DNA from: an uncultured Clostridia bacterium
GTDB lineage: Bacteria; Bacillota; Clostridia; Saccharofermentanales; DTU023
Direction of reading: 5' to 3'
Assembly: GCA_947254895.1 (NCBI GenBank)
Contig: CAMYEY010000003.1
Location: forward strand, 1 to 38,099
DNA: 38,099 nt
Within the stretch, counting starts at the first letter, position 1; every line of letters starts with the position of its first letter. The position numbers and the translations under genes were made by a program. Of the stretch, positions 15,066 through 23,335 are shown one piece after another. The notes below the pieces were generated by a model. It was not told where the DNA came from. It saw only the letters and a list, made by a program, of their open reading frames with translations, and ran no database searches.

Positions 15066-15785
15066 ATGCCTCTTTGTGTCGAAAATATAGCCAGCAGCTT
15101 TAACCGTATTCTGTTTGAAAATGGCAACTGGCGTTACCTGACAGAGGGCCTGGTCACAACACTGCAGGTCACTTTTGCCGCTTTTTGCCTTGGCCTTGTT
15201 CTGGGTGTCATCTTGGCCATCATCAGGGTAAGCAGCAAGGACCTCAAACCCAACTGGAAAAGTCCAACCGGTATCCTGCTCAACCTTTTGAACAAGCTCA
15301 GCTCAGCCTACATCACCATTATCCGGGGAACTCCTACAACGATCCAGCTGCTGATCATGTTTAACGTACTCCTCGCAGGCCTCAACAACCTCCACCTTGT
15401 AGCAATCCTGACCTTTGGCCTCAACTCTGCAGCCTATATGGCAGAGATCTTTAGGGCCGGCATCCAGTCTGTCAGCAAGGGCGAAAGAGAAGCCGCCAGG
15501 TCACTAGGCCTCAGCTACCTCCAAACTATGACCCGCGTAGTCCTCCCCCAAGCTTTTCATAACTGTTTACCGGCCTTTGGCAACGAGGTGATAACCCTCC
15601 TTAAAGAGACCTCCATTTCCGGCTTTATTGGCCTGATCGATTTGACCAGAGGGGCTAATATCCTGGTGTCTAATACCTTCAACGCAGCCATCCCCTACCT
15701 GGTTGCAGCCTTGGTTTACCTCCTCCTGGTCTTTGGTCTGGAACGGGTATTTTACGCTATAGAAAGAAGAGTCAGCCATGCTTGA
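15066..15785 (+). CDS. polar amino-acid ABC importer permease
   Basis: This 239-residue HisM/GlnP-type inner-membrane permease has about five hydrophobic segments. The conserved block ITIIRGTPTTIQLL is near residue 93, and the EAA-type ATPase-coupling loop (REAARSLGLS...VVLPQAF) near 142-162. TAAGGAG is 7 nt before the ATG at 15066. The 3' end overlaps the ATPase start by 8 nt. It probably forms a homodimeric channel, as only one permease is present. Confidence 0.92.
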   Translation: MPLCVENIASSFNRILFENGNWRYLTEGLVTTLQVTFAAFCLGLVLGVILAIIRVSSKDLKPNWKSPTGILLNLLNKLSSAYITIIRGTPTTIQLLIMFNVLLAGLNNLHLVAILTFGLNSAAYMAEIFRAGIQSVSKGEREAARSLGLSYLQTMTRVVLPQAFHNCLPAFGNEVITLLKETSISGFIGLIDLTRGANILVSNTFNAAIPYLVAALVYLLLVFGLERVFYAIERRVSHA

Positions 15786-16503
15786 AATTAAAAACTTAAC
15801 TAAAGATTTTGATCAACTCAAGGTTTTAAAGGGAATAGACCTGACCATTGAAGCCGGTCAGAAGGTGGTTATAATAGGACCATCAGGTTCCGGTAAATCA
15901 ACCCTTCTCCGTTGCCTCAACCTACTTGAAACACCAAGTTCTGGTCAAATTATTTTCCAGGGAGAGGTTATTAATCAAGCTGGTGTTGACCTTAATAAGA
16001 TCAGAGAAAAAATGGGCATGGTTTTTCAGCAATTCAACTTATTCTCCAACTTAGATATTTTAAGCAATTTAACCTTAGCCCCTGTTATTCGGAAAAAATT
16101 GAGTCAAGCCGAAGCTACCGACAAGGCCCAAGGCCTCCTCCGCCGGATCGGCTTATCCGACAAGGCAAAAGCCTTTCCTAAACAGCTTTCCGGTGGCCAG
16201 CAGCAAAGAATAGCCATTGCCCGAGCCCTCATGATGGATCCTGACCTCCTCCTCTTTGACGAACCAACCTCCGCCCTGGATCCGGAGATGGTTGGAGAAG
16301 TTTTAGACCTCATGACCGAACTAGCTGAATCCGGTATGACCATGGTCGTTGTGTCTCACGAAATGGCCTTTGCCCGAGAGGTAGGCAGTCGAATTATCTT
16401 TATGGACGAGGGACAGGTCTTGGAAGACAGCCTTGACCCCCATGCCTTTTTTGCCCAGCCCAAAGACAATAGAGCCAAGCAATTTTTATCAAAAATCCTG
16501 TAA
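15778..16503 (+). CDS. polar amino-acid ABC importer ATPase (GlnQ/ArtP-like)
   Basis: This 241-residue ABC ATPase is of the polar amino-acid class. Walker A GPSGSGKS is at 34-41, the Q-loop Gln in VFQQFNLF at 82-89, signature LSGGQ at 137-141, Walker B LLLFDEP at 157-163 and switch His194 in SHEM. Length and motifs are complete. It overlaps the permease by 8 nt in another frame and has only a weak ribosome site, so translation is coupled. Last gene before the terminator at 16509-16541. Confidence 0.94.
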   Translation: MLEIKNLTKDFDQLKVLKGIDLTIEAGQKVVIIGPSGSGKSTLLRCLNLLETPSSGQIIFQGEVINQAGVDLNKIREKMGMVFQQFNLFSNLDILSNLTLAPVIRKKLSQAEATDKAQGLLRRIGLSDKAKAFPKQLSGGQQQRIAIARALMMDPDLLLFDEPTSALDPEMVGEVLDLMTELAESGMTMVVVSHEMAFAREVGSRIIFMDEGQVLEDSLDPHAFFAQPKDNRAKQFLSKIL

Positions 16504-16508
16504 AACTA

Positions 16509-16541
16509 AAAATCCCCGGTCCTCTCTGGTCCGGGGATTTT
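16509..16541. terminator. bidirectional terminator between the arg/importer operon and the lipoprotein gene
   Basis: An 11-bp perfect stem, AAAATCCCCGG (16509-16519) with CCGGGGATTTT (16531-16541), has T-runs on both strands. It serves the plus-strand operon ending at 16503 and the minus-strand lipoprotein ending at 16576. Confidence 0.9.
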
Positions 16542-16575
16542 GTCAAATATTCTATTGCTAAAGGCCATCTTGCCC

Positions 16576-17493
16576 TTAAGAGACCATCTCAGAACCCACC
16601 TGGTAACCGGTCCAATAACCGTCCGGACCCCATTCAACAGAGCAATCGTGCAAGCAATAGGCACCAAGGCCCGACCGCCACATTTCAGCCGAAAATTTGA
16701 GATCATCTCCTGCCTGGGCTTCTCCTGCTTCGAGGCTCAAGAGAACCCCGTCTTTCCATTCTTTAGCCTCTTTTTCGATGAAACCTTCTTTGACCAGGTC
16801 CTCATAGGAATAATCGAGGCAGATCAGGTCATCCGGGAGATCTTTTTGGTCCCCTAACCAGCCTTGAAAAACATACTGGAGGGCTTCTTTCTCACCATCA
16901 CTGAGGCCGGGAGCCTGATTAAGGTCCAGGGAAACATATTTAATATCACTGTGGAGGGCCGGGTCTTTCTGCCAGAGGTCTGTTAAGACTTTGAGATAGA
17001 GGCCCACAAGGTCGGACTTACCTTCCTTGTTAGTCCAGGCTTCAATTCGGTCAATGTTAAAGGGCTGACCCGGATAGGATTCGGCCACCATGATCCCATC
17101 AGATTTACCGACAAGGTCAATCGCCATACCATTTTTTAAGTCTCCCGCTTGGGCTTCTTCACCATCAATAAAGACTTTGAGATCCTTGCAGGAAATCGTA
17201 TAGAGCGAATCTCCTGCCAAGAGGAGATAGCCATCCTTATTTTGAATTAAAGTTGTTTTAAGAATGTCAGCCTGGCCGCTTGTTTTCTGTGGGTTGGAGC
17301 CCTCAGGCTTAGCCTTAGCCTGGCTGCCCTTGGCTTGGTCTGAACCTGCGGGTTCAGCCGGACTAGCAGGGGTTTGCACCCTTGAGCTTTGACTTGTTTC
17401 TGACTCGGCCGGTTTGTTTTTAGTCTGGCAAGCAGCCAGTGGCAAGGCCAAAAGCGTCAGGGCCAGAATAACAGCAAGGTTTCTTTTTAACAT
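16576..17493 (-). CDS. lipoprotein of unknown function
   Basis: From the ATG at 17493 this is a 305-residue secreted lipoprotein: charged MLKRN start, hydrophobic core, lipobox LAAC with Cys22, then about 50 residues rich in Ser, Pro, Glu and Lys, likely a wall-spanning spacer. The rest is a globular domain with YLLLAGDSLYTISC, GMAIDLVG and MVAESYPGQPFNIDRIE segments. It contains several Cys, including CLHDC near the end. I recognise no enzyme family or catalytic motif. AGGAGGT before 17493 fixes the start; the longer frame to 17556 would run into its own promoter at 17528-17556. Monocistronic, convergent with the importer operon. Confidence 0.8.
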   Translation of the reverse strand: MLKRNLAVILALTLLALPLAACQTKNKPAESETSQSSRVQTPASPAEPAGSDQAKGSQAKAKPEGSNPQKTSGQADILKTTLIQNKDGYLLLAGDSLYTISCKDLKVFIDGEEAQAGDLKNGMAIDLVGKSDGIMVAESYPGQPFNIDRIEAWTNKEGKSDLVGLYLKVLTDLWQKDPALHSDIKYVSLDLNQAPGLSDGEKEALQYVFQGWLGDQKDLPDDLICLDYSYEDLVKEGFIEKEAKEWKDGVLLSLEAGEAQAGDDLKFSAEMWRSGLGAYCLHDCSVEWGPDGYWTGYQVGSEMVS

Positions 17494-17527
17494 GGTACAC
17501 CTCCTAGATGTATCTTCTAACACCTCG

Positions 17528-17556
17528 ATCATAAGTCTGATAAGGTCTACTAGCAA
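17528..17556 (-). promoter_or_regulatory. promoter of the unknown lipoprotein gene
   Basis: On the minus strand TTGCTA (17551-17556), a 17-nt spacer and TATGAT (17528-17533) form a good vegetative promoter. Transcription would begin near 17521, leaving a short leader that carries the AGGAGGT site. Confidence 0.65.
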
Positions 17557-17814
17557 GGGCTAAAGCTTAAGAACCGCTTAGGATCCCATTAAGTCTTCTT
17601 AAAGCCTTTCAAAAGACATAGATTTTCACAGGGATCCGGCTCAGATAAGCTCTATATGTCTTATTTTCTCGTTGAATTGGCAAAAAACGTCTTAATAACA
17701 ATCTGAACCTAGCTTATCTTCAGGTCTATGTTACAATTATAAGAACTTAGTAAAGAATATGCAGCTTACAACAAGCTGAGTTTCAAGAGTAAAAAAAATG
17801 AATTGAGGTGTTAT
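17557..17814. other. divergent intergenic region between the lipoprotein and glutamate dehydrogenase genes
   Basis: This 258-bp stretch has no gene I can recognise. TACAAT at 17732-17737 may be the -10 of the dehydrogenase promoter, but no clear -35 lies 16-18 nt before it. CAGCTT-acaac-AAGCTG (17762-17778) forms a small hairpin in the leader. Confidence 0.35.
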
Positions 17815-19071
17815 ATGTCAGATAAAAAAGAGTTAGACTCCTATCAAAATACATTGCAGAGCATCGCTGAGATTAGCCGGTCCTTAGGATTTTCCCCGGA
17901 AGATTACGAAAATCTTCTCCACTGTGAAACAGAGCTTGCTGTAGCCCTGCCCGTTAAAATGGACAATGGCCAAATAAAGGTATTCGATGGCTACAGGATC
18001 CAACATTCAACCATTAGAGGTCCCGGCAAGGGTGGGGTCCGTTATCATCCGGAAACGGACCTCAATGAAGTTCGGGCCCTTGCCTGCTGGATGTCCTTAA
18101 AATGTGCCGTGGTCAACCTCCCCTATGGTGGTGCCAAAGGAGGTATCAAGGTTGATCCCAGCCAACTTTCGAAACAAGAATTGGAACGTTTGAGCAGAGT
18201 ATACATTCAAAAGATTTCCTCCATCATCGGGCCCTTAAAGGATATCCCTGCCCCCGATGTGAACACTAACCCGAAAATCATGGCCTGGTATATGGATGAA
18301 TATTGCAAAATCACCGGACAATACTCACCTGCTGTTGTAACCGGTAAACCGATTGAAATAGGCGGTTCCGAAGGACGAAGTGAAGCCACGGGTCGGGGTA
18401 TCAAAATAGTCGCTGACCAGCTGCTGGACCATAAGGGCAAAAAAGCTTCTGACATAAAGGTGGTCGTCCAAGGAGCCGGCAACGTAGGTTTAACCTGTGC
18501 CCGGCTCATGGCAGAGTCAGGCTACCAGGTAATTGCTATCTCCGACATAACCGGTGGCCTCTATGATCCGGCAGGCCTCGACCTTCAAGCTATCAGCCAG
18601 CACCTAAGCCAAGGCCAGCTCTTAGACAGCTATTCGGCCCCGACCAGTTGTCAAAGGATAAACAACGCCCAACTTCTCGCTTTAGAGACCGACCTCCTGA
18701 TACCTGCTGCTCTGGGCAACCAAATTACCATGGATAATGTCGACCAGATCAAGGCCAAATATATCATCGAGGGGGCCAATGGCCCGATCTCAGCCCAAGC
18801 AGACCATATCCTGACCGAACGTGGCTGTATCATAATTCCTGATATTCTAGCCAATTCAGGTGGTGTTACCGCTTCTTATTTCGAATGGGTACAAAATCTC
18901 CAGCAGATGAGATGGGATCTGGAAACAGTTAACAAGAAGCTTGAGACTATCATGATTACCGCCTTTAAAGCAGTCGCCGACCTCCGCAAGGAGCACCATG
19001 TCAGCTACCGTGAGGCGGCCACCATGTTAGCCGTAAAACGCCTGGTAGAAGCTTCAAAACTCAGGCTGTAA
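17815..19071 (+). CDS. gdhA: glutamate dehydrogenase (NAD(P)-dependent, hexameric type)
   Basis: From the ATG at 17815 this is a 418-residue Glu/Leu/Phe/Val dehydrogenase-family protein. Visible residues are GPGKGG 69-74, the substrate Lys96, PYGGAKGG 103-110 with catalytic Lys108, and Asp148 in PAPDVNT. The dinucleotide-binding QGAGNVG is at 219-225. The length and PAPDVNT pattern fit bacterial glutamate dehydrogenases of the RocG/GudB type, linking 2-oxoglutarate and ammonia with glutamate. Cofactor choice is not certain from sequence. GAGGTG 4 nt upstream supports this start over the in-frame TTG at 17803. Single gene, closed by the terminator at 19089-19128. Confidence 0.93.
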   Translation: MSDKKELDSYQNTLQSIAEISRSLGFSPEDYENLLHCETELAVALPVKMDNGQIKVFDGYRIQHSTIRGPGKGGVRYHPETDLNEVRALACWMSLKCAVVNLPYGGAKGGIKVDPSQLSKQELERLSRVYIQKISSIIGPLKDIPAPDVNTNPKIMAWYMDEYCKITGQYSPAVVTGKPIEIGGSEGRSEATGRGIKIVADQLLDHKGKKASDIKVVVQGAGNVGLTCARLMAESGYQVIAISDITGGLYDPAGLDLQAISQHLSQGQLLDSYSAPTSCQRINNAQLLALETDLLIPAALGNQITMDNVDQIKAKYIIEGANGPISAQADHILTERGCIIIPDILANSGGVTASYFEWVQNLQQMRWDLETVNKKLETIMITAFKAVADLRKEHHVSYREAATMLAVKRLVEASKLRL

Positions 19072-19088
19072 TTTCAACCTAACTTAGC

Positions 19089-19128
19089 AAAACCGGCGGT
19101 GAACTAAAAAGTTTTACCGCCGGTTTTT
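19089..19128. terminator. bidirectional terminator between gdhA and thrB
   Basis: A 12-bp perfect stem, AAAACCGGCGGT (19089-19100) with ACCGCCGGTTTT (19116-19127), followed by T on the plus strand and by TTTT within the stem on the minus strand. It lies between two convergent genes and can serve both. Confidence 0.9.
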
Positions 19129-19156
19129 ACAAAAATTTCACCTCGATAGCCTTGGT

Positions 19157-20155
19157 TCAGATGATCTTTTCCCCCATATAAGCCTTATATCCTTCGTGGT
19201 CCACTTCCAAGTCCAAAACAGTCCAAGACTTACCCAAATTTACAGATAATTCTTTCTGAACCTTGCCACAAGCGAACTGATCCCGCAAGTAAATGCTAAG
19301 GATAGCCGGTCCAGCTCCCGATAAAACAGACCCGACCGCTCCCGCAGCTTTACAGGCCTCTAATTTCTCATAAAAACCCTCAATCAACTGGGCCCGGTAT
19401 GGCTGGTGTAGCTTATCCTTAAGACCTCTGGCTAAAAGATCCGGATCAGCCAGCTCTAACCCTTTGATTAAGCATGTCACAGATTGAAGGTTGAAAATTG
19501 AATCTGCCAGGCTAACTCGGTCCGGTAAAACAGCCCGGCTGTTCTTAGTTTTGAGATTATAGCTGGGGTATGCTGCAATGAAACCCAGTTTAGAGCTCAC
19601 TGGTAGACTAAGATGAAAAACACTTTTAGCCAAAGACCGGGGTGATCCCTGATCCAAGCTGGAGAGGCAGAGGCCACCGTAGACTGCCGGTGTAACATTA
19701 TCAGGGTGACCCTCCAGGTCTGTGGCAATTGCCAGGACAGCATCCCTAGACAGAAGGTCAGGCTCATCACCGGTCAGGTCTTCCTGTCGGTAAAGCTGTT
19801 CAGCTGCCCACTGGGCTGCCCTAGCCCCGGCTACATAGCAGGTAGCAGAAGAGCCAAGCCCTCTTGAGACCGGGACAGAAGATTGTAAGAGTTTTACAGA
19901 ATCCAGGAGCGGCAAATCCAGGTCATAATAGCAGGCAAAACGAACATAGGCTTCCAACATAGCCATTTGACTTGCCGGAGCCTTGGCCAAGCAGTCCAGC
20001 TGCTCCTTGGGACTGACAGTTTCTTCAAAATTATGCCATTTAAAAGTAAAGTAATTATAGAGTTTAAAAGCTATCCCTAGACAATCGAAACCCGGGCCCA
20101 GGTTAGCACTCGTTGCAGCTACCCGGACGGTCAGCTGTTGATCATTCTGACTCAT
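19157..20155 (-). CDS. thrB: homoserine kinase
   Basis: ThrB phosphorylates homoserine for threonine synthesis. The 332-residue GHMP kinase shows SANLGPGFDCLG near 16-27, the ATP-binding PVSRGLGSSA at 95-104 and a C-terminal LSGAGPAI block. The chosen ATG at 20155 has GAGGAGG about 9 nt upstream; the frame extends to 20191, but the extra 12 residues lack family similarity. It is separated from thrC and hom by the whole opp operon and appears to have its own promoter (TATAAT at 20181-20186, minus strand). Confidence 0.93.
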   Translation of the reverse strand: MSQNDQQLTVRVAATSANLGPGFDCLGIAFKLYNYFTFKWHNFEETVSPKEQLDCLAKAPASQMAMLEAYVRFACYYDLDLPLLDSVKLLQSSVPVSRGLGSSATCYVAGARAAQWAAEQLYRQEDLTGDEPDLLSRDAVLAIATDLEGHPDNVTPAVYGGLCLSSLDQGSPRSLAKSVFHLSLPVSSKLGFIAAYPSYNLKTKNSRAVLPDRVSLADSIFNLQSVTCLIKGLELADPDLLARGLKDKLHQPYRAQLIEGFYEKLEACKAAGAVGSVLSGAGPAILSIYLRDQFACGKVQKELSVNLGKSWTVLDLEVDHEGYKAYMGEKII

Positions 20156-20180
20156 AAAGACGTCCTCCTCTGATACAAGT

Positions 20181-20186
20181 ATTATA
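20181..20186 (-). promoter_or_regulatory. -10 element upstream of thrB
   Basis: A perfect TATAAT reads on the minus strand 25 nt before the thrB ATG. No good -35 hexamer is visible 16-18 nt further up, so it may need an activator or be weak. Confidence 0.35.
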
Positions 20187-20227
20187 CACAAATTTTCCGC
20201 CGGTCTGGATGGTTAAAAAATAAAGAT

Positions 20228-20248
20228 GGTAACTTATTGAAAGTTACC
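20228..20248 (-). terminator. second hairpin downstream of the opp operon
   Basis: GGTAACTT (20228-20235) pairs perfectly with AAGTTACC (20241-20248) around a 5-nt loop. On the minus strand it is followed by a T-rich tail, so it may back up the terminator at 20273-20306 and keep opp transcription out of thrB. Confidence 0.45.
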
Positions 20249-20272
20249 GTCTTGTTTGGCCTCCAATTCATA

Positions 20273-20306
20273 TAAAAAGCCCTCATCCGCAAGGCGGACG
20301 AGGGCT
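20273..20306 (-). terminator. intrinsic terminator of the opp operon
   Basis: A stem of 13 positions with one mismatch (20278-20290 against 20294-20306; arms AGCCCTC and GAGGGCT plus TCCGC and GCGGA) is followed on the minus strand by TTTTT. It lies 37 nt after the oppA stop. Confidence 0.85.
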
Positions 20307-20342
20307 CAAATCATTTACTTGACAGTATGTCTCAGTAAAGAC

Positions 20343-22229
20343 TTATTTAACCTGGCAATACTTAAAGAATTTGAAGCCTAAAGGTGTGGTATAGAAACCA
20401 GACACTGAAGGACTCAGCATATACAGGTCAGTGTAGTAGTAGATCGGCATGATACCTGCAGTTGACATGAGCAAGTCTTCTGCTTTATGCATCATCTTGT
20501 AACGTACGACCGGATCTTTCTCCAGTTTGATAGCAGCGATCAGGGCATCATAAGTCTCAGCCCAGGTGCCGTTTTCAACCTTGAGGTCACCGCCGATATC
20601 GGTTGTATCAACACTGTACATAGCCAGATCTTTATGGGCCCCTTTACCGAGCTGGATATCATTGTTACCGGATACTGTCGTCCACATATCCAGGAAGGAG
20701 ATGGGGTCATTGTAGTCAGCTAACCAGCCGTTACGGGCCATGGTGAAGTCACCGTTTTTCCTGGTGTTCAGGAAGGTATTCCATTCTTGGTTTTCAAGTG
20801 AAATATCGATACCGACTGCAGCTAAAGCACCTTGTACATACTCTGCAATAGCCTTATGGCCTTCGTTGGTATTGTAGAGGTAAACGATGGACGGGACATT
20901 GGTAAATTTACCACTAGCCTCATCATAGTTGTAGTACTTTTTAAGTAATTCAATGCCTTCTTTATAGCTTGCCTCAAAGGACTCGGGGCGGACATCAAAG
21001 TAGCCGTTGTAGTCTTTGGAAGGTCCGGCATTTTCATAGAACTGGCTGCCATCCGGCTCAGTCAAGCCCATAGCAACAAAGGATGATGCAGGGATTTGTC
21101 CACCTTGAGCAACCTGGTCCACAATGTGGGTCCGGTCGAGGAGGAGGGCCAAGCCCTTACGGATATCGGCATCAGCTTTTTCAGCGTCAACACCGGTTAG
21201 AGTGCTATCAGCCGGCAAGAGGCTCTTGTTGACATTAAAGTTAATGTAGTAAGTACCTAATTGGCCAGCAATAACCAGCTCATCAGGATAGGTGGCTTTC
21301 AGGGTAGCGATTTCATTGGTTGGAACGTTATCGATCATCTGCCAGTCACCATTTTGGTAGTTGGTCAGCATATTGTTTTCATCATCAGACAAGAAGAAGT
21401 CAATCTTATCCATGGTGATCTCATCTGCATCAACAAATTCAGGATTTTTCTCTAAGGTAATCACACTGTTGTGTTCCCATCCTGTGAGTTTGTAAGCACC
21501 ATTGCCGATATAGGTTTCCGGGTTTGTTGCCCAAGCTTCATCACCTACAACATCCTCACGAACGGGGAAGTAGGTTGGGAAGGCTAAGAGCTCATTCCAG
21601 TAAGCAGCTGAGTTTGTTGTTGTAACCTTAATGGTCTTATCGTCAACAGCTTCAACAGCCAATTTAGCGTCTGGGTTACGAGGTTCATCATTATCCGGAT
21701 CATCGTCGCCCTTGTCATCGATATCCCACATTTCTTTGTAGCCGACAATCAAGTCAAACATATAGTTATAGTCAGCAGCAAGTTTTGGGGAAGCAGCCCT
21801 ATTCCAAGAATAGACATAATCCTTGGCAGTTAACGGTTGACCATCAGACCACTTTAAGCCATCGCGTAAGGTGTAGGTATAGGTGAAGGTTCCATCTTCA
21901 TTTGCTACCGGCTCAACCAACTCTTCTACTTGGTCAGGCTTGATAACAGATTTACCTTCGCTATCTAAATCCCATTTAGCAAGACCGGCAAAGAGGTGGC
22001 TGAGCATGGTACCACCGTCTACAGCTGAGTTTAAAGCTGGGTCGATTGAATCAGGTTCTGAAGCTAAGCAGACAGCGATATAGTTACCGGCTCCGTCTGT
22101 TTTAGCACCTGACTCAGTGCCTGCAACATCAGTAGCTGTAGATTTATCTGAACCGCCACCGCAGGCTGCTACTGACAGAACCATACAGGCCATCAATAGT
22201 AGTGCAACAAATTTTTTCATCTTCATCAT
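20343..22229 (-). CDS. oppA: oligopeptide-binding lipoprotein
   Basis: This 628-residue family-5 solute-binding protein has a signal peptide MMKMKKFVALLLMA with lipobox VAAC and lipid Cys at 23. The mature domain contains ASEPDSIDPALNS and the LKWSDGQPLTAKDYVYSW block, both diagnostic of OppA. Length is slightly above typical OppA (about 540-600). A stretch rich in Asp (DDKGDDDPDNDEP near 170-185) is an acidic surface loop. AAGGAG precedes twin ATGs at 22229 and 22226. It is the last gene of oppBCDFA, an order where the binding protein follows the membrane machinery, with a possible hairpin in the 109-nt gap after oppF. Confidence 0.94.
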   Translation of the reverse strand: MMKMKKFVALLLMACMVLSVAACGGGSDKSTATDVAGTESGAKTDGAGNYIAVCLASEPDSIDPALNSAVDGGTMLSHLFAGLAKWDLDSEGKSVIKPDQVEELVEPVANEDGTFTYTYTLRDGLKWSDGQPLTAKDYVYSWNRAASPKLAADYNYMFDLIVGYKEMWDIDDKGDDDPDNDEPRNPDAKLAVEAVDDKTIKVTTTNSAAYWNELLAFPTYFPVREDVVGDEAWATNPETYIGNGAYKLTGWEHNSVITLEKNPEFVDADEITMDKIDFFLSDDENNMLTNYQNGDWQMIDNVPTNEIATLKATYPDELVIAGQLGTYYINFNVNKSLLPADSTLTGVDAEKADADIRKGLALLLDRTHIVDQVAQGGQIPASSFVAMGLTEPDGSQFYENAGPSKDYNGYFDVRPESFEASYKEGIELLKKYYNYDEASGKFTNVPSIVYLYNTNEGHKAIAEYVQGALAAVGIDISLENQEWNTFLNTRKNGDFTMARNGWLADYNDPISFLDMWTTVSGNNDIQLGKGAHKDLAMYSVDTTDIGGDLKVENGTWAETYDALIAAIKLEKDPVVRYKMMHKAEDLLMSTAGIMPIYYYTDLYMLSPSVSGFYTTPLGFKFFKYCQVK

Positions 22230-22338
22230 TCTTCTCCTTTTCGAATTACCGCCAAGGCACAGGGCCGGCAGCTAATGAAAATATATTTCAATCACAAGCA
22301 GATTCAGGCATCTCTACCGATCCTGCTTATGCTTGAAT

Positions 22339-23325
22339 CTAGTTAATTTCTGCCAACTTATGGCAGGCCACAAAGTGCCCTGAGGCTGCTTCATCTAAGC
22401 TTGGCATAGACTCTGCACAGACCTCGCTGGCATAAGGACAACGGGTCCTAAAGGGGCAACCAGAAGGTGCGTTAAGTGGACTGGGTATATCGCCTTCGAG
22501 GACAATCCTTTGGTTATTTCTGGCATATTCCGGATCAGGGATCGGAACTGCAGAGATGAGCGACTTGGTATAGGGATGGAGGGGTCGGTCGTAAATTTCA
22601 TCGGCCTCGGCCAGCTCGACCAATTTACCCAGATACATAACAGCTATCCTGTCCGAAATATGACGGACAACCAAGAGGTCATGGGCTATAAAGAGATAGG
22701 AGAGGTGTAAACGCTCCTGTAATTCCTCAAACATATTGATAACCTGGGCCTGAATAGACACATCAAGGGCAGAAACCGGCTCATCACAGACGATAAACTT
22801 GGGCTTAACTGCCAGCGACCGGGCAATCCCGATCCTCTGTCTCTGCCCACCTGAAAATTCGTGGGCGTACCGAGAGGCGTGCTCAGAGTTAAGACCAACC
22901 AAGCTCATTAATTCCAAAATCCGGTCATTTCTTTCGCCCGGGCTGCTATACATCTTGTGCAGGTCCAGGGGCTCGCCGATAATATCTGCCACAGTCATCC
23001 GTGGGTTGAGTGACGAATATGGGTCTTGGAAAACCATGGTGGTTTCCTTCCGGAATTCGCTGATATCCGCCTTGCTTTCAATGGGCTTACCCCGGAAATA
23101 AATCTCACCTGACGTGATATCGTAGAGGCGCAAAATAGACCGGCCGACTGTTGTTTTCCCGCAGCCGGATTCTCCCACTAGGCCTAAGGTTTCGCCATCA
23201 TCTATCGTGAAGGAAACATCATCTACAGCCTTGAGGGGCTTTGACCTAAAAAAGCCCATGGGTATATCAAAATATTGTTTTAGGTGCCTTACATCAACTA
23301 AGGGGGTATGGGTCTCAGTCTGCAT
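22339..23325 (-). CDS. oppF: oligopeptide ABC importer ATPase OppF
   Basis: This 328-residue ABC ATPase has Walker A GESGCGKT at 51-58, the Q-loop in VFQDPYSSLNP, signature FSGGQ at 157-161 (Phe for Leu), Walker B FIVCDEP at 177-183 and switch His near 215. The C-terminal oligo-HPY module has four Cys (290, 296, 303, 321) in the C-x5-C-x6-C-x17-C pattern of Opp/Dpp ATPases. AAGGAGGAG before the ATG at 23325 decides the start; the frame extends to 23406 but overlaps oppD. OppF follows oppD by 10 nt. Confidence 0.94.
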   Translation of the reverse strand: MQTETHTPLVDVRHLKQYFDIPMGFFRSKPLKAVDDVSFTIDDGETLGLVGESGCGKTTVGRSILRLYDITSGEIYFRGKPIESKADISEFRKETTMVFQDPYSSLNPRMTVADIIGEPLDLHKMYSSPGERNDRILELMSLVGLNSEHASRYAHEFSGGQRQRIGIARSLAVKPKFIVCDEPVSALDVSIQAQVINMFEELQERLHLSYLFIAHDLLVVRHISDRIAVMYLGKLVELAEADEIYDRPLHPYTKSLISAVPIPDPEYARNNQRIVLEGDIPSPLNAPSGCPFRTRCPYASEVCAESMPSLDEAASGHFVACHKLAEIN

Positions 23326-23335
23326 AATCTCCTCC

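Noticed and set aside
22230..22338. Hairpin in the oppF-oppA gap as a terminator
   Set aside because: AAGCAG(G)AT pairs with ATCTGCTT, but with a bulge, a long loop and no T-run. At most it is an mRNA processing or stability element.
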